Shown: piece by piece, positions 24,314 to 31,546 of the stretch
How positions within the stretch are numbered: position 1 is the stretch's first letter
Layout: each line of letters starts with the position of its first letter
NCBI GenBank assembly: GCA_905236025.1
Contig: CAJOOB010000024.1
Span: forward strand, 1 to 32,683
Direction: 5' to 3'
Origin: an uncultured Lachnospiraceae bacterium
GTDB lineage: Bacteria > Bacillota > Clostridia > Lachnospirales > Lachnospiraceae
DNA length: 32,683 bases
Notes under the pieces: generated by a model
Told to the model about the DNA's origin: nothing
The model's input: only the letters and a program-made list of their open reading frames with translations
Databases searched by the model: none
Program-made: the position numbers and the translations under genes

Positions 24314-24363
24314 TTTTATCAGGATGTTACGTAAACGTGCAAATTTCATTAAAAGGAGAAGGT

Positions 24364-24966
24364 ATGGGATTATTTGACAGTGTTAAGAATTCTTTGAAAC
24401 AGGGAGCATCTAAGGTTATTAATGAGGCGGCGGATTCTGCGGCAGCAGGCGTTAAGAAGGCAGTGGAAAGTAAGAAAGAGACATTTACTTTCAATGACAT
24501 TCCTACTACGGTTGAGGAACTTCAGGCAATTCCTGAGTATTCAATGGACACACCGTATAAGACGGCTGCGCTTGCAATTTTGGTACTTTGTAATTATGAG
24601 AACAATCCGGAAAACACATATGCAATGCTTGATGCGCTTCGTGGTCCGGATCCAATGACAGTTGTGGCTAAAAACTTTATTAAAGATCGTCTTGAAGGTA
24701 AGACTTACAAGCCTTATTCATTCTTTGAAGGGGCGACGGTTGAAAATAATTACACGCCAAACCTTCCGCTTAAGATTACGGTGTCTTCAAATGCATATTC
24801 GTTCCCTGAGGAAAATTGGGCAACTATCCATGCAAAGAGTGCCGGTGCTGATTCTGACAGACCAATCAAGCTTCGCTTGAAACCGTCCACAAATCAGTGG
24901 TTCTTAAATGATATCCAGATTTTGGCGGATATTCGCGTTCCTGTGGCAGAAAACCCATGGGCTTAA
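24364..24966 (+). CDS. uncharacterised DUF6935-like protein
   Basis: A 200-residue soluble protein of unknown function. It starts with an amphipathic helix rich in Ala and Lys (MGLFDSVKNSLKQGASKVI), then FTFNDIPTTVEELQAIPEYS, LAILVLCNYENNPENTYAMLDALRGPDPM, FFEGATVENNYTPNLPLKITV and the end DIRVPVAENPWA. These segments match a family widespread in Clostridia that I recall as DUF6935; the number is from memory. There is no signal or membrane segment. Start and end phrases are strongly kept in the family, so the gene is likely intact. AAAAGGAGAAGGT precedes the ATG. It has its own promoter and terminator and is therefore a single-gene unit. Confidence 0.8.
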   Translation: MGLFDSVKNSLKQGASKVINEAADSAAAGVKKAVESKKETFTFNDIPTTVEELQAIPEYSMDTPYKTAALAILVLCNYENNPENTYAMLDALRGPDPMTVVAKNFIKDRLEGKTYKPYSFFEGATVENNYTPNLPLKITVSSNAYSFPEENWATIHAKSAGADSDRPIKLRLKPSTNQWFLNDIQILADIRVPVAENPWA

Positions 24967-24981
24967 AATTTGAATCATGAT

Positions 24982-25010
24982 AAAAGGCGTCGCTTTGCGG
25001 CGCCTTTTTT
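24982..25010 (+). terminator. terminator of the DUF6935-like gene
   Basis: AAAAGGCGTCGC pairs with GCGGCGCCTTTT (one T-G pair) around a TTT loop and continues into TTTTTT, 16 bases after the stop codon. Confidence 0.9.
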
Positions 25011-25022
25011 GCTTGCTTTTCT

Positions 25023-25196
25023 CAGTTTTTATATGAGGAAAAACTGTGGAGCCGGCAACCGGGGACGAGTTTTTTTAGTAAGAATGGGGCTTGCAAGATT
25101 TGCCTTGGCGATAACCTGATTATCACGGAGGAGACCGCGGCCGACCCGCTTGGCGCGGACGAAATCGAGTTTGTGATTAAAAAGTACCTGATTTAA
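25023..25196 (+). pseudogene. possible gene remnant in the 359-base gap
   Basis: One frame is open from at least 25023 to a TAA at 25196 and ends SKNGACKICLG, then ADEIEFVIKKYLI. It has no ATG, GTG or TTG start with a ribosome site. The part from 25130 to 25170 is much richer in G+C than its surroundings. An 8-bp hairpin CAGTTTTT/AAAAACTG lies at 25023-25046. It may be the 3' end of a lost gene or chance. I could not assign a family. Confidence 0.25.
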
Positions 25197-25274
25197 CGCT
25201 TTTGATATATAATAGATATACAATTGTTTTTGCCGATGGCCACGAAATGCGCGAATTTTGATTTGGCTTTGTTT

Positions 25275-25283
25275 TGGTAAAAT
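25275..25283 (+). promoter_or_regulatory. candidate extended -10 promoter of the HD hydrolase gene
   Basis: TGGTAAAAT is an extended -10 element, 43 bases before the start codon. A TTGATT upstream is only 14 bases away and too close to serve as a good -35 box. Confidence 0.35.
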
Positions 25284-25326
25284 TAAGGAAGGATTTAGAA
25301 AGTGCGGCTGCATTTTCGGGTTTTGA

Positions 25327-25920
25327 ATGATGGATGAACGCTTAAGAAAACAGCTTGATTTTTCACTGGAAATTGATAAAGAAAAGAATATTTTCAGGCA
25401 GACGCATCTTACAAATTATTTGAGAAATGAGAATGATGCGGAACACGCCTGGCACATGGCTATCATGGCATATTTACTAAGGGAGCACGCAAACGAAGAC
25501 GTTGATATTTCCAAGGTTATGATAATGTGCTTAATTCATGATATTGTCGAGATTGACGCGGGTGATACGTATGCCTACGACGCGGAAAATTTAAAGACTC
25601 AAAAAGCAAGGGAAGATGCGGCAAAAGAGAGGATTTTTTCTTTGTTGCCACAGGATCAGAAAGAGGAAATGATTGCGCTTTTTGACGAGTTTGAGGAAGC
25701 AAAGACGCCGGAAGCGCTGTATGCGCATGCTATGGACAATTTGCAACCGCTTATGCTAAATGATTCTAATGACGGCAAGGACTGGAGATTGCACAATGTC
25801 TGCGCAAGCCAGGTTTATGGAAGACAAAAGACTACTAAGGGCGGCTCTGAAGTGATTTTTAATGTTGTGGATGAAATGATTAAGAAAAATGTTGAAAAGG
25901 GGAATATCAGACCTGAATAA
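25327..25920 (+). CDS. HD-domain hydrolase, YfbR/HDDC2-type
   Basis: A 197-residue HD-superfamily metal-dependent phosphohydrolase. The metal ligands are in NDAEHAWHMA (His), LIHDIVEIDAGD (His-Asp) and AHAMDNLQP (Asp), the pattern of the YfbR and HDDC2 5'-deoxynucleotidases, which hydrolyse deoxynucleoside monophosphates. The spacing and the EIDAGDTYAYD segment fit that group, so nucleotide cleaning is likely but the substrate is not proven. Two ATG codons (25327, 25330) follow each other with no good ribosome site. The DUF6472-like gene starts 26 bases after the stop and may share the transcript. Confidence 0.88.
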   Translation: MMDERLRKQLDFSLEIDKEKNIFRQTHLTNYLRNENDAEHAWHMAIMAYLLREHANEDVDISKVMIMCLIHDIVEIDAGDTYAYDAENLKTQKAREDAAKERIFSLLPQDQKEEMIALFDEFEEAKTPEALYAHAMDNLQPLMLNDSNDGKDWRLHNVCASQVYGRQKTTKGGSEVIFNVVDEMIKKNVEKGNIRPE

Positions 25921-25946
25921 ACAGAGAAGCAAGAAAGGCAAAGAAT

Positions 25947-26129
25947 ATGGCGAGTGGCGGAACGTGTGATACATGCGCATATTATATGTATGATGAAAAT
26001 TTTGATGAATATGTGTGTGACATGGATATGGACGAAGATGATTACGTAAGGCTTGTAGAAAGCAAGTTCAAGGGGTGCCCGTATTATAAGGACGGGGACG
26101 AATATAAGGTGGTCAAACATCAAATGTAA
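25947..26129 (+). CDS. small four-cysteine protein, DUF6472-like
   Basis: A 60-residue acidic protein with CDTC (Cys7, Cys10), Cys24 and Cys44 arranged as a possible zinc or metal site. The segments NFDEYVCDMDMDEDD, CPYY and the end GDEYKVVKHQM match the small DUF6472 family common in Lachnospiraceae, of unknown function. It is read just after the HD hydrolase gene, a pairing worth checking in other genomes. It starts at ATG 25947, preceded only by AAAGGCAAAGAAT, a moderate ribosome site. Confidence 0.85.
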   Translation: MASGGTCDTCAYYMYDENFDEYVCDMDMDEDDYVRLVESKFKGCPYYKDGDEYKVVKHQM

Positions 26130-26306
26130 TAAAGGGAAGCAAGAAGACGATTGCCAAAAAAACGGCGGCATCGATAACAGAAAAAACTTGATTTTCGATG
26201 TCGGCCCCAAAAAAGGACGAAAAAAGTCCCAAAAAGCTCCAAAAAGGACTAAATAAGCCAAAAGCAAGCCAAAATCAATCCACCCCCGAACACACTCAAT
26301 AAATAA
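26130..26306 (+). promoter_or_regulatory. phased A-tract region upstream of trpB2
   Basis: No gene. Seven runs of three to six A begin at 26209, 26220, 26231, 26241, 26251, 26260 and 26271, that is every 9-11 bases, close to one helix turn. Such phasing causes intrinsic DNA bending. A CATCGA/TCGATG inverted repeat (about 26170-26200) lies just before it. The bend would sit about 35-120 bases upstream of the trpB2 promoter. Confidence 0.6.
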
Positions 26307-26335
26307 TTGCAAATTGCATCCAAAATAACTATAAT
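26307..26335 (+). promoter_or_regulatory. SigA promoter of trpB2
   Basis: TTGCAA (26307-26312), a 17-base spacer and a perfect TATAAT (26330-26335). A small GGAC/GTCC hairpin (26347-26358) lies at the start of the transcript. The leader of about 44 bases is too short for a T-box or a trp leader peptide. Confidence 0.8.
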
Positions 26336-26385
26336 AAAATAAACAAGGACATCCGTCCAAATCTATGTAATGTCTAGGAGGAGAA

Positions 26386-27759
26386 ATGGAAAAAGAAATT
26401 CCATATAAGATTTATCTAGAAGAAAATGAATTACCTACACAATGGTACAATGTAAGAGCAGATATGAAGAATAAGCCTGCTCCGCTTCTCAATCCGGCCA
26501 CAATGCAGCCAATGACTGCCGCTGATCTTGCCGGTGTTTTTTGCGACGAGCTTATTGAACAGGAACTTGATAATGAACATGCATATATTCCAATTCCGGA
26601 AGAAATTTTAAAGTTCTACAAAATGTACCGTCCGTCACCTCTTGTAAGAGCATACTGCCTTGAAGAGAAGTTACAGACACCTGCAAAGATTTATTATAAA
26701 TTTGAAGGAAACAACACAAGTGGCAGCCACAAGCTTAACTCAGCCATAGCCCAGGCTTACTACGCAAAGAAGCAGGGACTTAAGGGCGTTACCACGGAAA
26801 CCGGCGCAGGCCAGTGGGGAACGGCTCTTTCAATGGCGTGCTCATATTTTGGGCTCGATTGCCAGGTTTACATGGTTAAGGTTTCTTATGAGCAGAAGCC
26901 GTTCCGTCGTGAAGTTATGCGTACTTACGGAGCAACCGTAACTCCTTCACCAAGTGACACTACTGAAGTTGGAAGAAAGATTCTTGCTGCTCATCCGGGC
27001 ACCACAGGAAGCCTTGGATGCGCAATTTCTGAAGCTGTTGAAGCTGAGATGAAGCAGGAAGGATATAAGTATGTTTTGGGAAGTGTTTTGAACCAGGTGT
27101 TGTTACACCAGACGGTTATTGGCCTTGAGACTAAGGCGGCGCTTGATAAATACAAAATCACTCCTGATATTATTATTGGCTGCGCCGGCGGCGGTTCTAA
27201 CCTTGGCGGTCTTGTTTCACCGTTTATTGGCGAAATGTTAAGAGGAGAGAAGAAATACAGAATTATCGCTGTTGAGCCGGCTTCCTGTCCAAGCCTTACA
27301 AGAGGCAAGTTTGCGTATGATTTCTGTGATACCGGTAAGGTTTGCCCTCTTGCAAAGATGTACACTCTTGGCAGCAACTTTATTCCATCTCCTAACCACG
27401 CAGGCGGTTTAAGATATCACGGAATGAGCCCGGTTCTTTCACAGCTTTATCATGACGGCTATATGGAAGCAACTTCTGTTGAGCAAACAGCTGTTTTTGA
27501 AGCTGCAACGCAGTTTGCAAGAATTGAAGGTATTTTACCTGCTCCTGAAAGCAGTCATGCAATCAGGGTTGCAATTGATGAAGCTCTTAAGTGCAAGGAA
27601 ACAGGCGAAGAAAAAACAATCGTCTTTGGTCTTACAGGTACAGGTTACTTTGATATGGTTGCATACCAGAAGTACAATGACGGCGTTATGATGGATTACA
27701 TCCCGACTGATGCAGAACTTGAAGCAAGCTTTGCGGAACTTCCAAAGGTAAATTTATAA
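26386..27759 (+). CDS. trpB2: tryptophan synthase beta chain, TrpB2 type
   Basis: A 457-residue PLP enzyme of the TrpB2 group, longer than TrpB1 (about 400). The PLP lysine lies in NTSGSHKLNSA, the phosphate loop is GCAGGGSNLGG, and ETGAGQWGTALS and EQKPFRREVMRTYGATV are typical of the type-2 protein. It joins indole to serine (or in some members O-phosphoserine). No trpA or other trp gene is near, and TrpB2 often works alone to rescue free indole. AGGAGGAGAA precedes the ATG. It has its own strong promoter and no visible tryptophan-sensing leader. Confidence 0.96.
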   Translation: MEKEIPYKIYLEENELPTQWYNVRADMKNKPAPLLNPATMQPMTAADLAGVFCDELIEQELDNEHAYIPIPEEILKFYKMYRPSPLVRAYCLEEKLQTPAKIYYKFEGNNTSGSHKLNSAIAQAYYAKKQGLKGVTTETGAGQWGTALSMACSYFGLDCQVYMVKVSYEQKPFRREVMRTYGATVTPSPSDTTEVGRKILAAHPGTTGSLGCAISEAVEAEMKQEGYKYVLGSVLNQVLLHQTVIGLETKAALDKYKITPDIIIGCAGGGSNLGGLVSPFIGEMLRGEKKYRIIAVEPASCPSLTRGKFAYDFCDTGKVCPLAKMYTLGSNFIPSPNHAGGLRYHGMSPVLSQLYHDGYMEATSVEQTAVFEAATQFARIEGILPAPESSHAIRVAIDEALKCKETGEEKTIVFGLTGTGYFDMVAYQKYNDGVMMDYIPTDAELEASFAELPKVNL

Positions 27760-27842
27760 AACTAATGATGGATTCTTAAAATAAACGCGAAACAGAATTC
27801 CACAAGTAAACTTATAATTTTAAATCACAAAGGAGGATTATC

Positions 27843-28517
27843 ATGCAGTATGAAGTAAAAGGCGGAAATCTGCCGGTAGTATTAATCAAACTTGAGCAGG
27901 GCGAACGTGTAACCTGCGAATCGGGTGCCATGGCCTGGATGGACAGAGGCATCAGGATGGAAACTGAAGGCGGCGGAATTGGTAAGATGTTTGGAAGAGC
28001 ATTTACAGGAGAATCTCTCATGCTTAACCATTACACGGCAGAACGAGCCGGTGAAATTGCTTTTAACTCAAGCTTTCCGGGCTCAATTAAGGTTATTGAA
28101 GTAACACCTGAGAAACCTGTGATTGCACAAAAGGGCGCTTTCCTTGCATCATGCGGAAACATCAACATGAGCGTTCACTTTCAGAAAAAAATTGCCAGCG
28201 GTTTCTTTGGCGGCGAGGGCTTCCTTATGCAGAAATTTGAAGGAAACGGACTTGTGTTCCTTGAAATTGACGGTTCGGCAATTGAATATGAATTACAGCC
28301 GGGTGAAAGCAAAGTTGTTGACACGGGTTATCTTGCAATGATGGACGCAACAGTAAGTCTTGATATTGAAACGGTTAAGGGTGTAAAGAATGTGCTATTT
28401 GGCGGTGAAGGCTTCTTTAACACAGTACTTACGGGCCCGGGTAAAATTGTCTTACAGACAATGCCAATCTCCGGCACCGCAAGCGTTATTGCAAGATATA
28501 TTCCGTCAGGAAACTAA
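27843..28517 (+). CDS. AIM24/TIGR00266 family protein
   Basis: A 224-residue beta-rich protein of the family that includes mitochondrial AIM24 and many bacterial homologues of unclear role. The marks are CESGAMAWMDRGIRMETEGGG, FMGRAFTGES-like KMFGRAFTGESL, PGSIKVIEV, SGFFGGEGFLMQKFEGNG, and the repeat-like end NVLFGGEGFFNTVLTGPG. Glycine-rich turns of the TRAP-like fold are intact. There is no signal or membrane segment. The start follows AAAGGAGGATTATC. It lies 83 bases after trpB2 with no clear terminator between, so it may share the transcript or use its own weak promoter. Confidence 0.9.
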   Translation: MQYEVKGGNLPVVLIKLEQGERVTCESGAMAWMDRGIRMETEGGGIGKMFGRAFTGESLMLNHYTAERAGEIAFNSSFPGSIKVIEVTPEKPVIAQKGAFLASCGNINMSVHFQKKIASGFFGGEGFLMQKFEGNGLVFLEIDGSAIEYELQPGESKVVDTGYLAMMDATVSLDIETVKGVKNVLFGGEGFFNTVLTGPGKIVLQTMPISGTASVIARYIPSGN

Positions 28518-28527
28518 ATAAAAGCTT

Positions 28528-28557
28528 AAAAAGGACGGCTTTTGTCGTCCTTTTTTT
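28528..28557 (+). terminator. terminator of the AIM24 gene
   Basis: AAAAAGGACG pairs with CGTCCTTTTT around an eight-base loop and continues into T residues, 11 bases after the stop codon. Confidence 0.88.
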
Positions 28558-28577
28558 AAAGCGTGACAAGGAGAAAT

Positions 28578-28979
28578 ATGGGAGATTTTAAAAACAAAGA
28601 AGAAGCGACAGAATTTTTTAAGGATGATTTATTTGCTGTGTCAAACGGTATTACAATAGATGAGCTTACCGACGATGGCTGTGTTTGCAGCATGATTATT
28701 AAGCCTGAGCATAGAAATGCGATGGGCGGAGTAATGGGAGGAGCGATATTCACACTCGCAGACTTTGCATCGGCTGTTTCATCAAACAACGACCATTTAA
28801 AAACGGTTGGGCTTAATGCAAGCATCAATTATCTTTCAACATCTAAGGGAACTAAGCTTATTGCGACGGCATATAAAGAAAAAAACGGCAGAAACACCGC
28901 GGTTTACAGAGTAAGTGTTAAGGATGACCTTGGAAAAGATATTGCGTTATTTGTTGGAACGGGATATAAAATGGACTAA
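28578..28979 (+). CDS. PaaI-type hotdog-fold thioesterase
   Basis: A 133-residue acyl-CoA thioesterase of the PaaI/4HBT hotdog class. Seen are the NAMGGVMGGAIFTLADFA segment, which holds the conserved glycines and the catalytic aspartate on the central helix, and the following strand VGLNASINYLS. The length is typical. The substrate is not known. The start at 28578 follows AAGGAGAAAT; a GTG at 28563 would include the ribosome site. The CinA-type gene begins four bases after the stop, so they are probably co-transcribed. Confidence 0.9.
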   Translation: MGDFKNKEEATEFFKDDLFAVSNGITIDELTDDGCVCSMIIKPEHRNAMGGVMGGAIFTLADFASAVSSNNDHLKTVGLNASINYLSTSKGTKLIATAYKEKNGRNTAVYRVSVKDDLGKDIALFVGTGYKMD

Positions 28980-28983
28980 TAAA

Positions 28984-29466
28984 ATGGATAAAATACAGGC
29001 AGACAATTTAATAAAATCGCTCATATCTGCAAATATCACGATTTCTTGTATGGAAAGTTGCACGGCTGGGATGATTGCATCCATAATCACAGACACCGAG
29101 GGAGCTTCCGCCGTTTTTAAGGGAAGTTACGTTACTTACTCAAACGAAGAAAAGATAAGAATGGGCGTGAATGCAGACGTAATCAGGGATTATGGAGTGT
29201 ACTCAAGGGAGTGCGCAAGTGAGATGGCTTGGGTTGTAAAACGTGATTTTAAGGTGGATGTGGCTATCGGCATCACGGGGAATACGGGCAATACGGATGT
29301 GAATAACCCGAAGGGGAAGGTTGGAGAAGTCTTCTTTTGCATTATAAAAGGGGATGAGGAGCATACGTATTCATATAAGATTGACGTGAAAAATTTAAGC
29401 AGACATGAAATCAAGAAGGCTTATGCATATCAGGTATTTACTGAGCTTTCTGAACTTTTAAAATAG
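28984..29466 (+). CDS. CinA C-terminal-domain protein, NMN amidohydrolase PncC-type
   Basis: A 160-residue stand-alone CinA C-terminal domain, as in PncC, which converts nicotinamide mononucleotide to nicotinic acid mononucleotide for NAD recycling. The hallmarks are ISCMESCTAGMIASIIT with the catalytic serine, FKGSYVTYSNEEKIRMGV and IGITGNTGNTDVNNPKGKVG, where most PncC proteins read GITGIAGP-GG--KPVG. The NTGNTD variant is a visible departure, so activity is likely but not certain. It lies four bases after the thioesterase gene with the start inside a weak ribosome-site context. The CIRCE-controlled hsp gene begins downstream. Confidence 0.87.
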   Translation: MDKIQADNLIKSLISANITISCMESCTAGMIASIITDTEGASAVFKGSYVTYSNEEKIRMGVNADVIRDYGVYSRECASEMAWVVKRDFKVDVAIGITGNTGNTDVNNPKGKVGEVFFCIIKGDEEHTYSYKIDVKNLSRHEIKKAYAYQVFTELSELLK

Positions 29467-29492
29467 AGGACACAAAATGTTCACAAAAATTA

Positions 29493-29519
29493 TTAGCACT
29501 CACCATTGACGAGTGCTAA
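29493..29519 (+). promoter_or_regulatory. CIRCE operator for HrcA
   Basis: A perfect CIRCE element: TTAGCACTC (29493-29501), a nine-base spacer and GAGTGCTAA (29511-29519). The HrcA repressor binds this inverted repeat. It overlaps the -35 box of the hsp promoter. The hrcA gene is not in the window. Confidence 0.97.
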
Positions 29520-29534
29520 TAAAAGTGATATAAC
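29506..29534 (+). promoter_or_regulatory. SigA promoter of the small heat-shock gene, overlapped by CIRCE
   Basis: TTGACG (29506-29511) and TATAAC (29529-29534) are 17 bases apart. The -35 box lies in the CIRCE spacer and the right arm covers the spacer between the boxes, so HrcA would block polymerase directly. Confidence 0.82.
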
Positions 29535-29636
29535 ATAGTCAGAAAGAGAGAAAAGCAATAAATACTTAGTATCTCTAACTTTAACATATAGATATTTACT
29601 TGGAAAACCAAGCAAGAATTAAAGGAGGAATGACTT

Positions 29637-30122
29637 ATGTTATATTTACCTGATGTTTTTGGAAAAGATTTGATGGATGATTTCTTTGGAGATACGTTTG
29701 GATTATTTGACAAAGAGATGTGCAATTTAGATAACGAATTTTCAAAGAAGAACCCTTTGTACGGCAAGCACGCAAAGAATCTGATGAAGACTGATGTGCG
29801 TGAACTTGAAAATGCGTATGAAGCAGACATTGAGCTTCCGGGCTTTAAGAAGGAAGATATTAATGTTTCACTTGAAAACGGATATTTGACAATTACCGCT
29901 GCTAAAGGCCTTGATAAAGAGGAAAAGGACGAAAAGAAGGGCAAAGTGATCCGCAGCGAACGTTATGTTGGTTCACTTTCAAGAAGCTTCTATGTTGGCG
30001 AGGAAATAAAGGAAGACGATATTAAGGCTAAACTTGAGCACGGCGTACTGATGCTTACAATTCCAAAGAAGGAAGTAAATCCGGAAGTACCTGCAAAGAA
30101 GACAATTATGATTGAAGGATAA
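29637..30122 (+). CDS. small heat-shock protein, Hsp20/alpha-crystallin family
   Basis: A 161-residue ATP-independent holdase. The alpha-crystallin domain (about 48-145) has MKTDVRELENAYEADIELPGF, then EDINVSLENGYLTI, RSERYVGSLSRSFYVG and AKLEHGVLMLTIPK. The C-terminal I-x-I anchor that links dimers into oligomers is IMI near residue 158. The N-terminal arm (LPDVFGKDLMDDFFGDTFGLFD) is rich in Phe and Asp. The start follows AAAGGAGGAATGACTT. Control by CIRCE and HrcA follows from the operator upstream. Confidence 0.96.
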   Translation: MLYLPDVFGKDLMDDFFGDTFGLFDKEMCNLDNEFSKKNPLYGKHAKNLMKTDVRELENAYEADIELPGFKKEDINVSLENGYLTITAAKGLDKEEKDEKKGKVIRSERYVGSLSRSFYVGEEIKEDDIKAKLEHGVLMLTIPKKEVNPEVPAKKTIMIEG

Positions 30123-30188
30123 CCGACCATAATGATGATAAATTAATTATTTTGCCTCCCCCCAAAGAAAGTGCAAAACAGCAAAGGA

Positions 30189-30221
30189 CCCCTTTCTCAG
30201 TAAGTGAGAGAGGGGCTTTTT
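30189..30221 (+). terminator. terminator of the small heat-shock gene
   Basis: CCCCTTTCTCA pairs with TGAGAGAGGGG (one T-G pair) around a five-base loop, followed by CTTTTT, 66 bases after the stop codon. Confidence 0.88.
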
Positions 30222-30399
30222 GTGATGTAAAACGCACTATTTAAGTAAATTATCTCAGGCTTTAAACAAAATAATCACGCAAATTTTACTGTAAATTATG
30301 AAGAAAATATAGTAAAATTAAATCAGTGAATTATGTGAAAAAAGTAAATAGAATAAACCACGCATATGCAGTATCTAAATCATATAAAGGAGTGCATTT

Positions 30400-30612
30400 A
30401 TGGACAAAAACGAAACTAAACACAGCTACGGGGTTGTTAACAGACTGATGTACGGAATGGCTGAATTTTACAACGGCGGGTGTTTTGTTATCATTATAGT
30501 AAATGTCTGGACCGTCAACACAAACGAGCATTTGATGATTTGCAAAGAATACGGTGTGGATGCGGTAATAACAAATTATCCTGCAAAAGCAAAAGCTCTG
30601 TATGAAGGATAA
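30400..30612 (+). pseudogene. chimeric fragment ending in a glycerophosphodiesterase C-terminus
   Basis: This 70-codon frame has a good start (AAAGGAG then ATG). Its last 39 codons (VNVWTVNTNEHLMIC, then YGVDAVITNYPAKAKALYEG) are the last strand-helix unit of a glycerophosphodiester phosphodiesterase barrel. The catalytic core of about 200 residues is missing. The first 27 codons (KHSYGVVNRLMYGMAEFYNGG) do not belong to that family and resemble the beginning of some other cytosolic clostridial protein, perhaps an HD-domain hydrolase; that point is weak. The fragment looks like a deletion scar joining unrelated gene ends. It is followed at once by a truncated hydrolase frame. Confidence 0.7.
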
Positions 30613-31389
30613 TTGCAAAAATACCATGAATATGTATATTACCTTTGGCGGGCGGGATTTACCGTGTACTTTTTGGAGCAGCGCGGGTACGGATACTCTG
30701 AAGGAAAGCTTGCAGAGCCGGACTTGGTGTATATTGATTCGTTTGATACATATGTGGAGGATTTAAACGAGTTTGTGACAAAGGTGATAAAGCAGGAAAG
30801 CGCGGGACTTCCGCTTATAATGCTTTCACATTCAATGGGTGGTGCAATTGGGGCGCTTTACCTTGAAAGTTACCCGGATGTCTTTAAAGCGGCCGTGTTT
30901 TCGTCTCCAATGCTAAAAATGAATACCGGGGGAATGAGCCGGTTTAAAATAAATCTTGTAAAGGTTTATATGCTTCTTATGCACAAGCAAAAGAGTTTAA
31001 GCCCGGGGCAGAAACGTTTTGCCACAGAGCCTGATTTTGAAAACAGCAGTGCCTTATCAAAAGCGAGGTTTGATTATGTATTTAAGATGCGGGTGTCGGA
31101 TTATCATTATCAGACATTTGGTGCAAGCCTTGGCTGGGTGATGGCTGCGTTAGATTCTGAAAAAAAGATTTTAGAAAATGCATATAAAATAAAAATCCCG
31201 GTTGTGCTTATTCAGGCGGGGATGGACAGCCTTGTAATGCCGCGGGGGGTTGAACTTTTTATGCAAAAGGTGCCGCAGGCAAGGAAACTTATGTACGAAG
31301 ATTCAAAGCATGAAATCTTTAATGCGCATGATGATGTGAGAAAGAAGTATTTTAATGACGTTTTAGAAGAACTGAACAGCTTTTTGTAA
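30613..31389 (+). pseudogene. N-terminally truncated alpha/beta hydrolase, lysophospholipase-like
   Basis: The frame continues from a TTG directly after the preceding stop codon, without a proper ribosome site. It encodes the main part of an alpha/beta hydrolase of the PldB/monoglyceride-lipase type: KYHEYVYYLWRAGFTVYFLEQRGYGYSEG, the nucleophile elbow MLSHSMGGA, the acid in AGMDSLVMPRG and the histidine in DSKHEIFNAH. The triad is complete, but the first strands and the HG oxyanion motif that should come before KYHE (about 50-60 residues) are absent. The protein is thus unlikely to be active as it stands. It is followed by a good terminator. Confidence 0.75.
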
Positions 31390-31392
31390 GAT

Positions 31393-31432
31393 AAACCTCT
31401 TTATGCGGTTATGGCCCGGTAAAGAGGTTTTT
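31393..31432 (+). terminator. terminator after the truncated hydrolase
   Basis: AAACCTCTTTA pairs with TAAAGAGGTTT around a 16-base loop and runs into TTTT, right after the stop codon. Confidence 0.85.
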
Positions 31433-31447
31433 GTACACAAATTCAGA

Positions 31448-31476
31448 TGGAAAAATAAATCTTTGAATGTTATAAT
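31448..31476 (+). promoter_or_regulatory. SigA promoter of the DUF4230 gene
   Basis: A perfect TATAAT (31471-31476) with an extended -10 TG at 31468-31469. TGGAAA lies 17 bases upstream as a weak -35 box. Confidence 0.55.
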
Positions 31477-31546
31477 TATTTTAGAAATTTGGTCGTTAAT
31501 ATATTGTGTGAACGTAAATAAACCTTTTTAATCAGGAGGGCTTATT

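Noticed and set aside
25815-26360. Minus-strand frame of 181 codons over the end of the HD gene, the DUF6472-like gene and the A-tract region.
   Set aside because: It is antisense to two family-supported genes, and its Phe-rich part comes from the phased A-tracts. No ribosome site was found.
26336-26385. Possible T-box or trp leader before trpB2.
   Set aside because: The leader is only about 44 bases, has no T-box sequence and no Trp-codon peptide.
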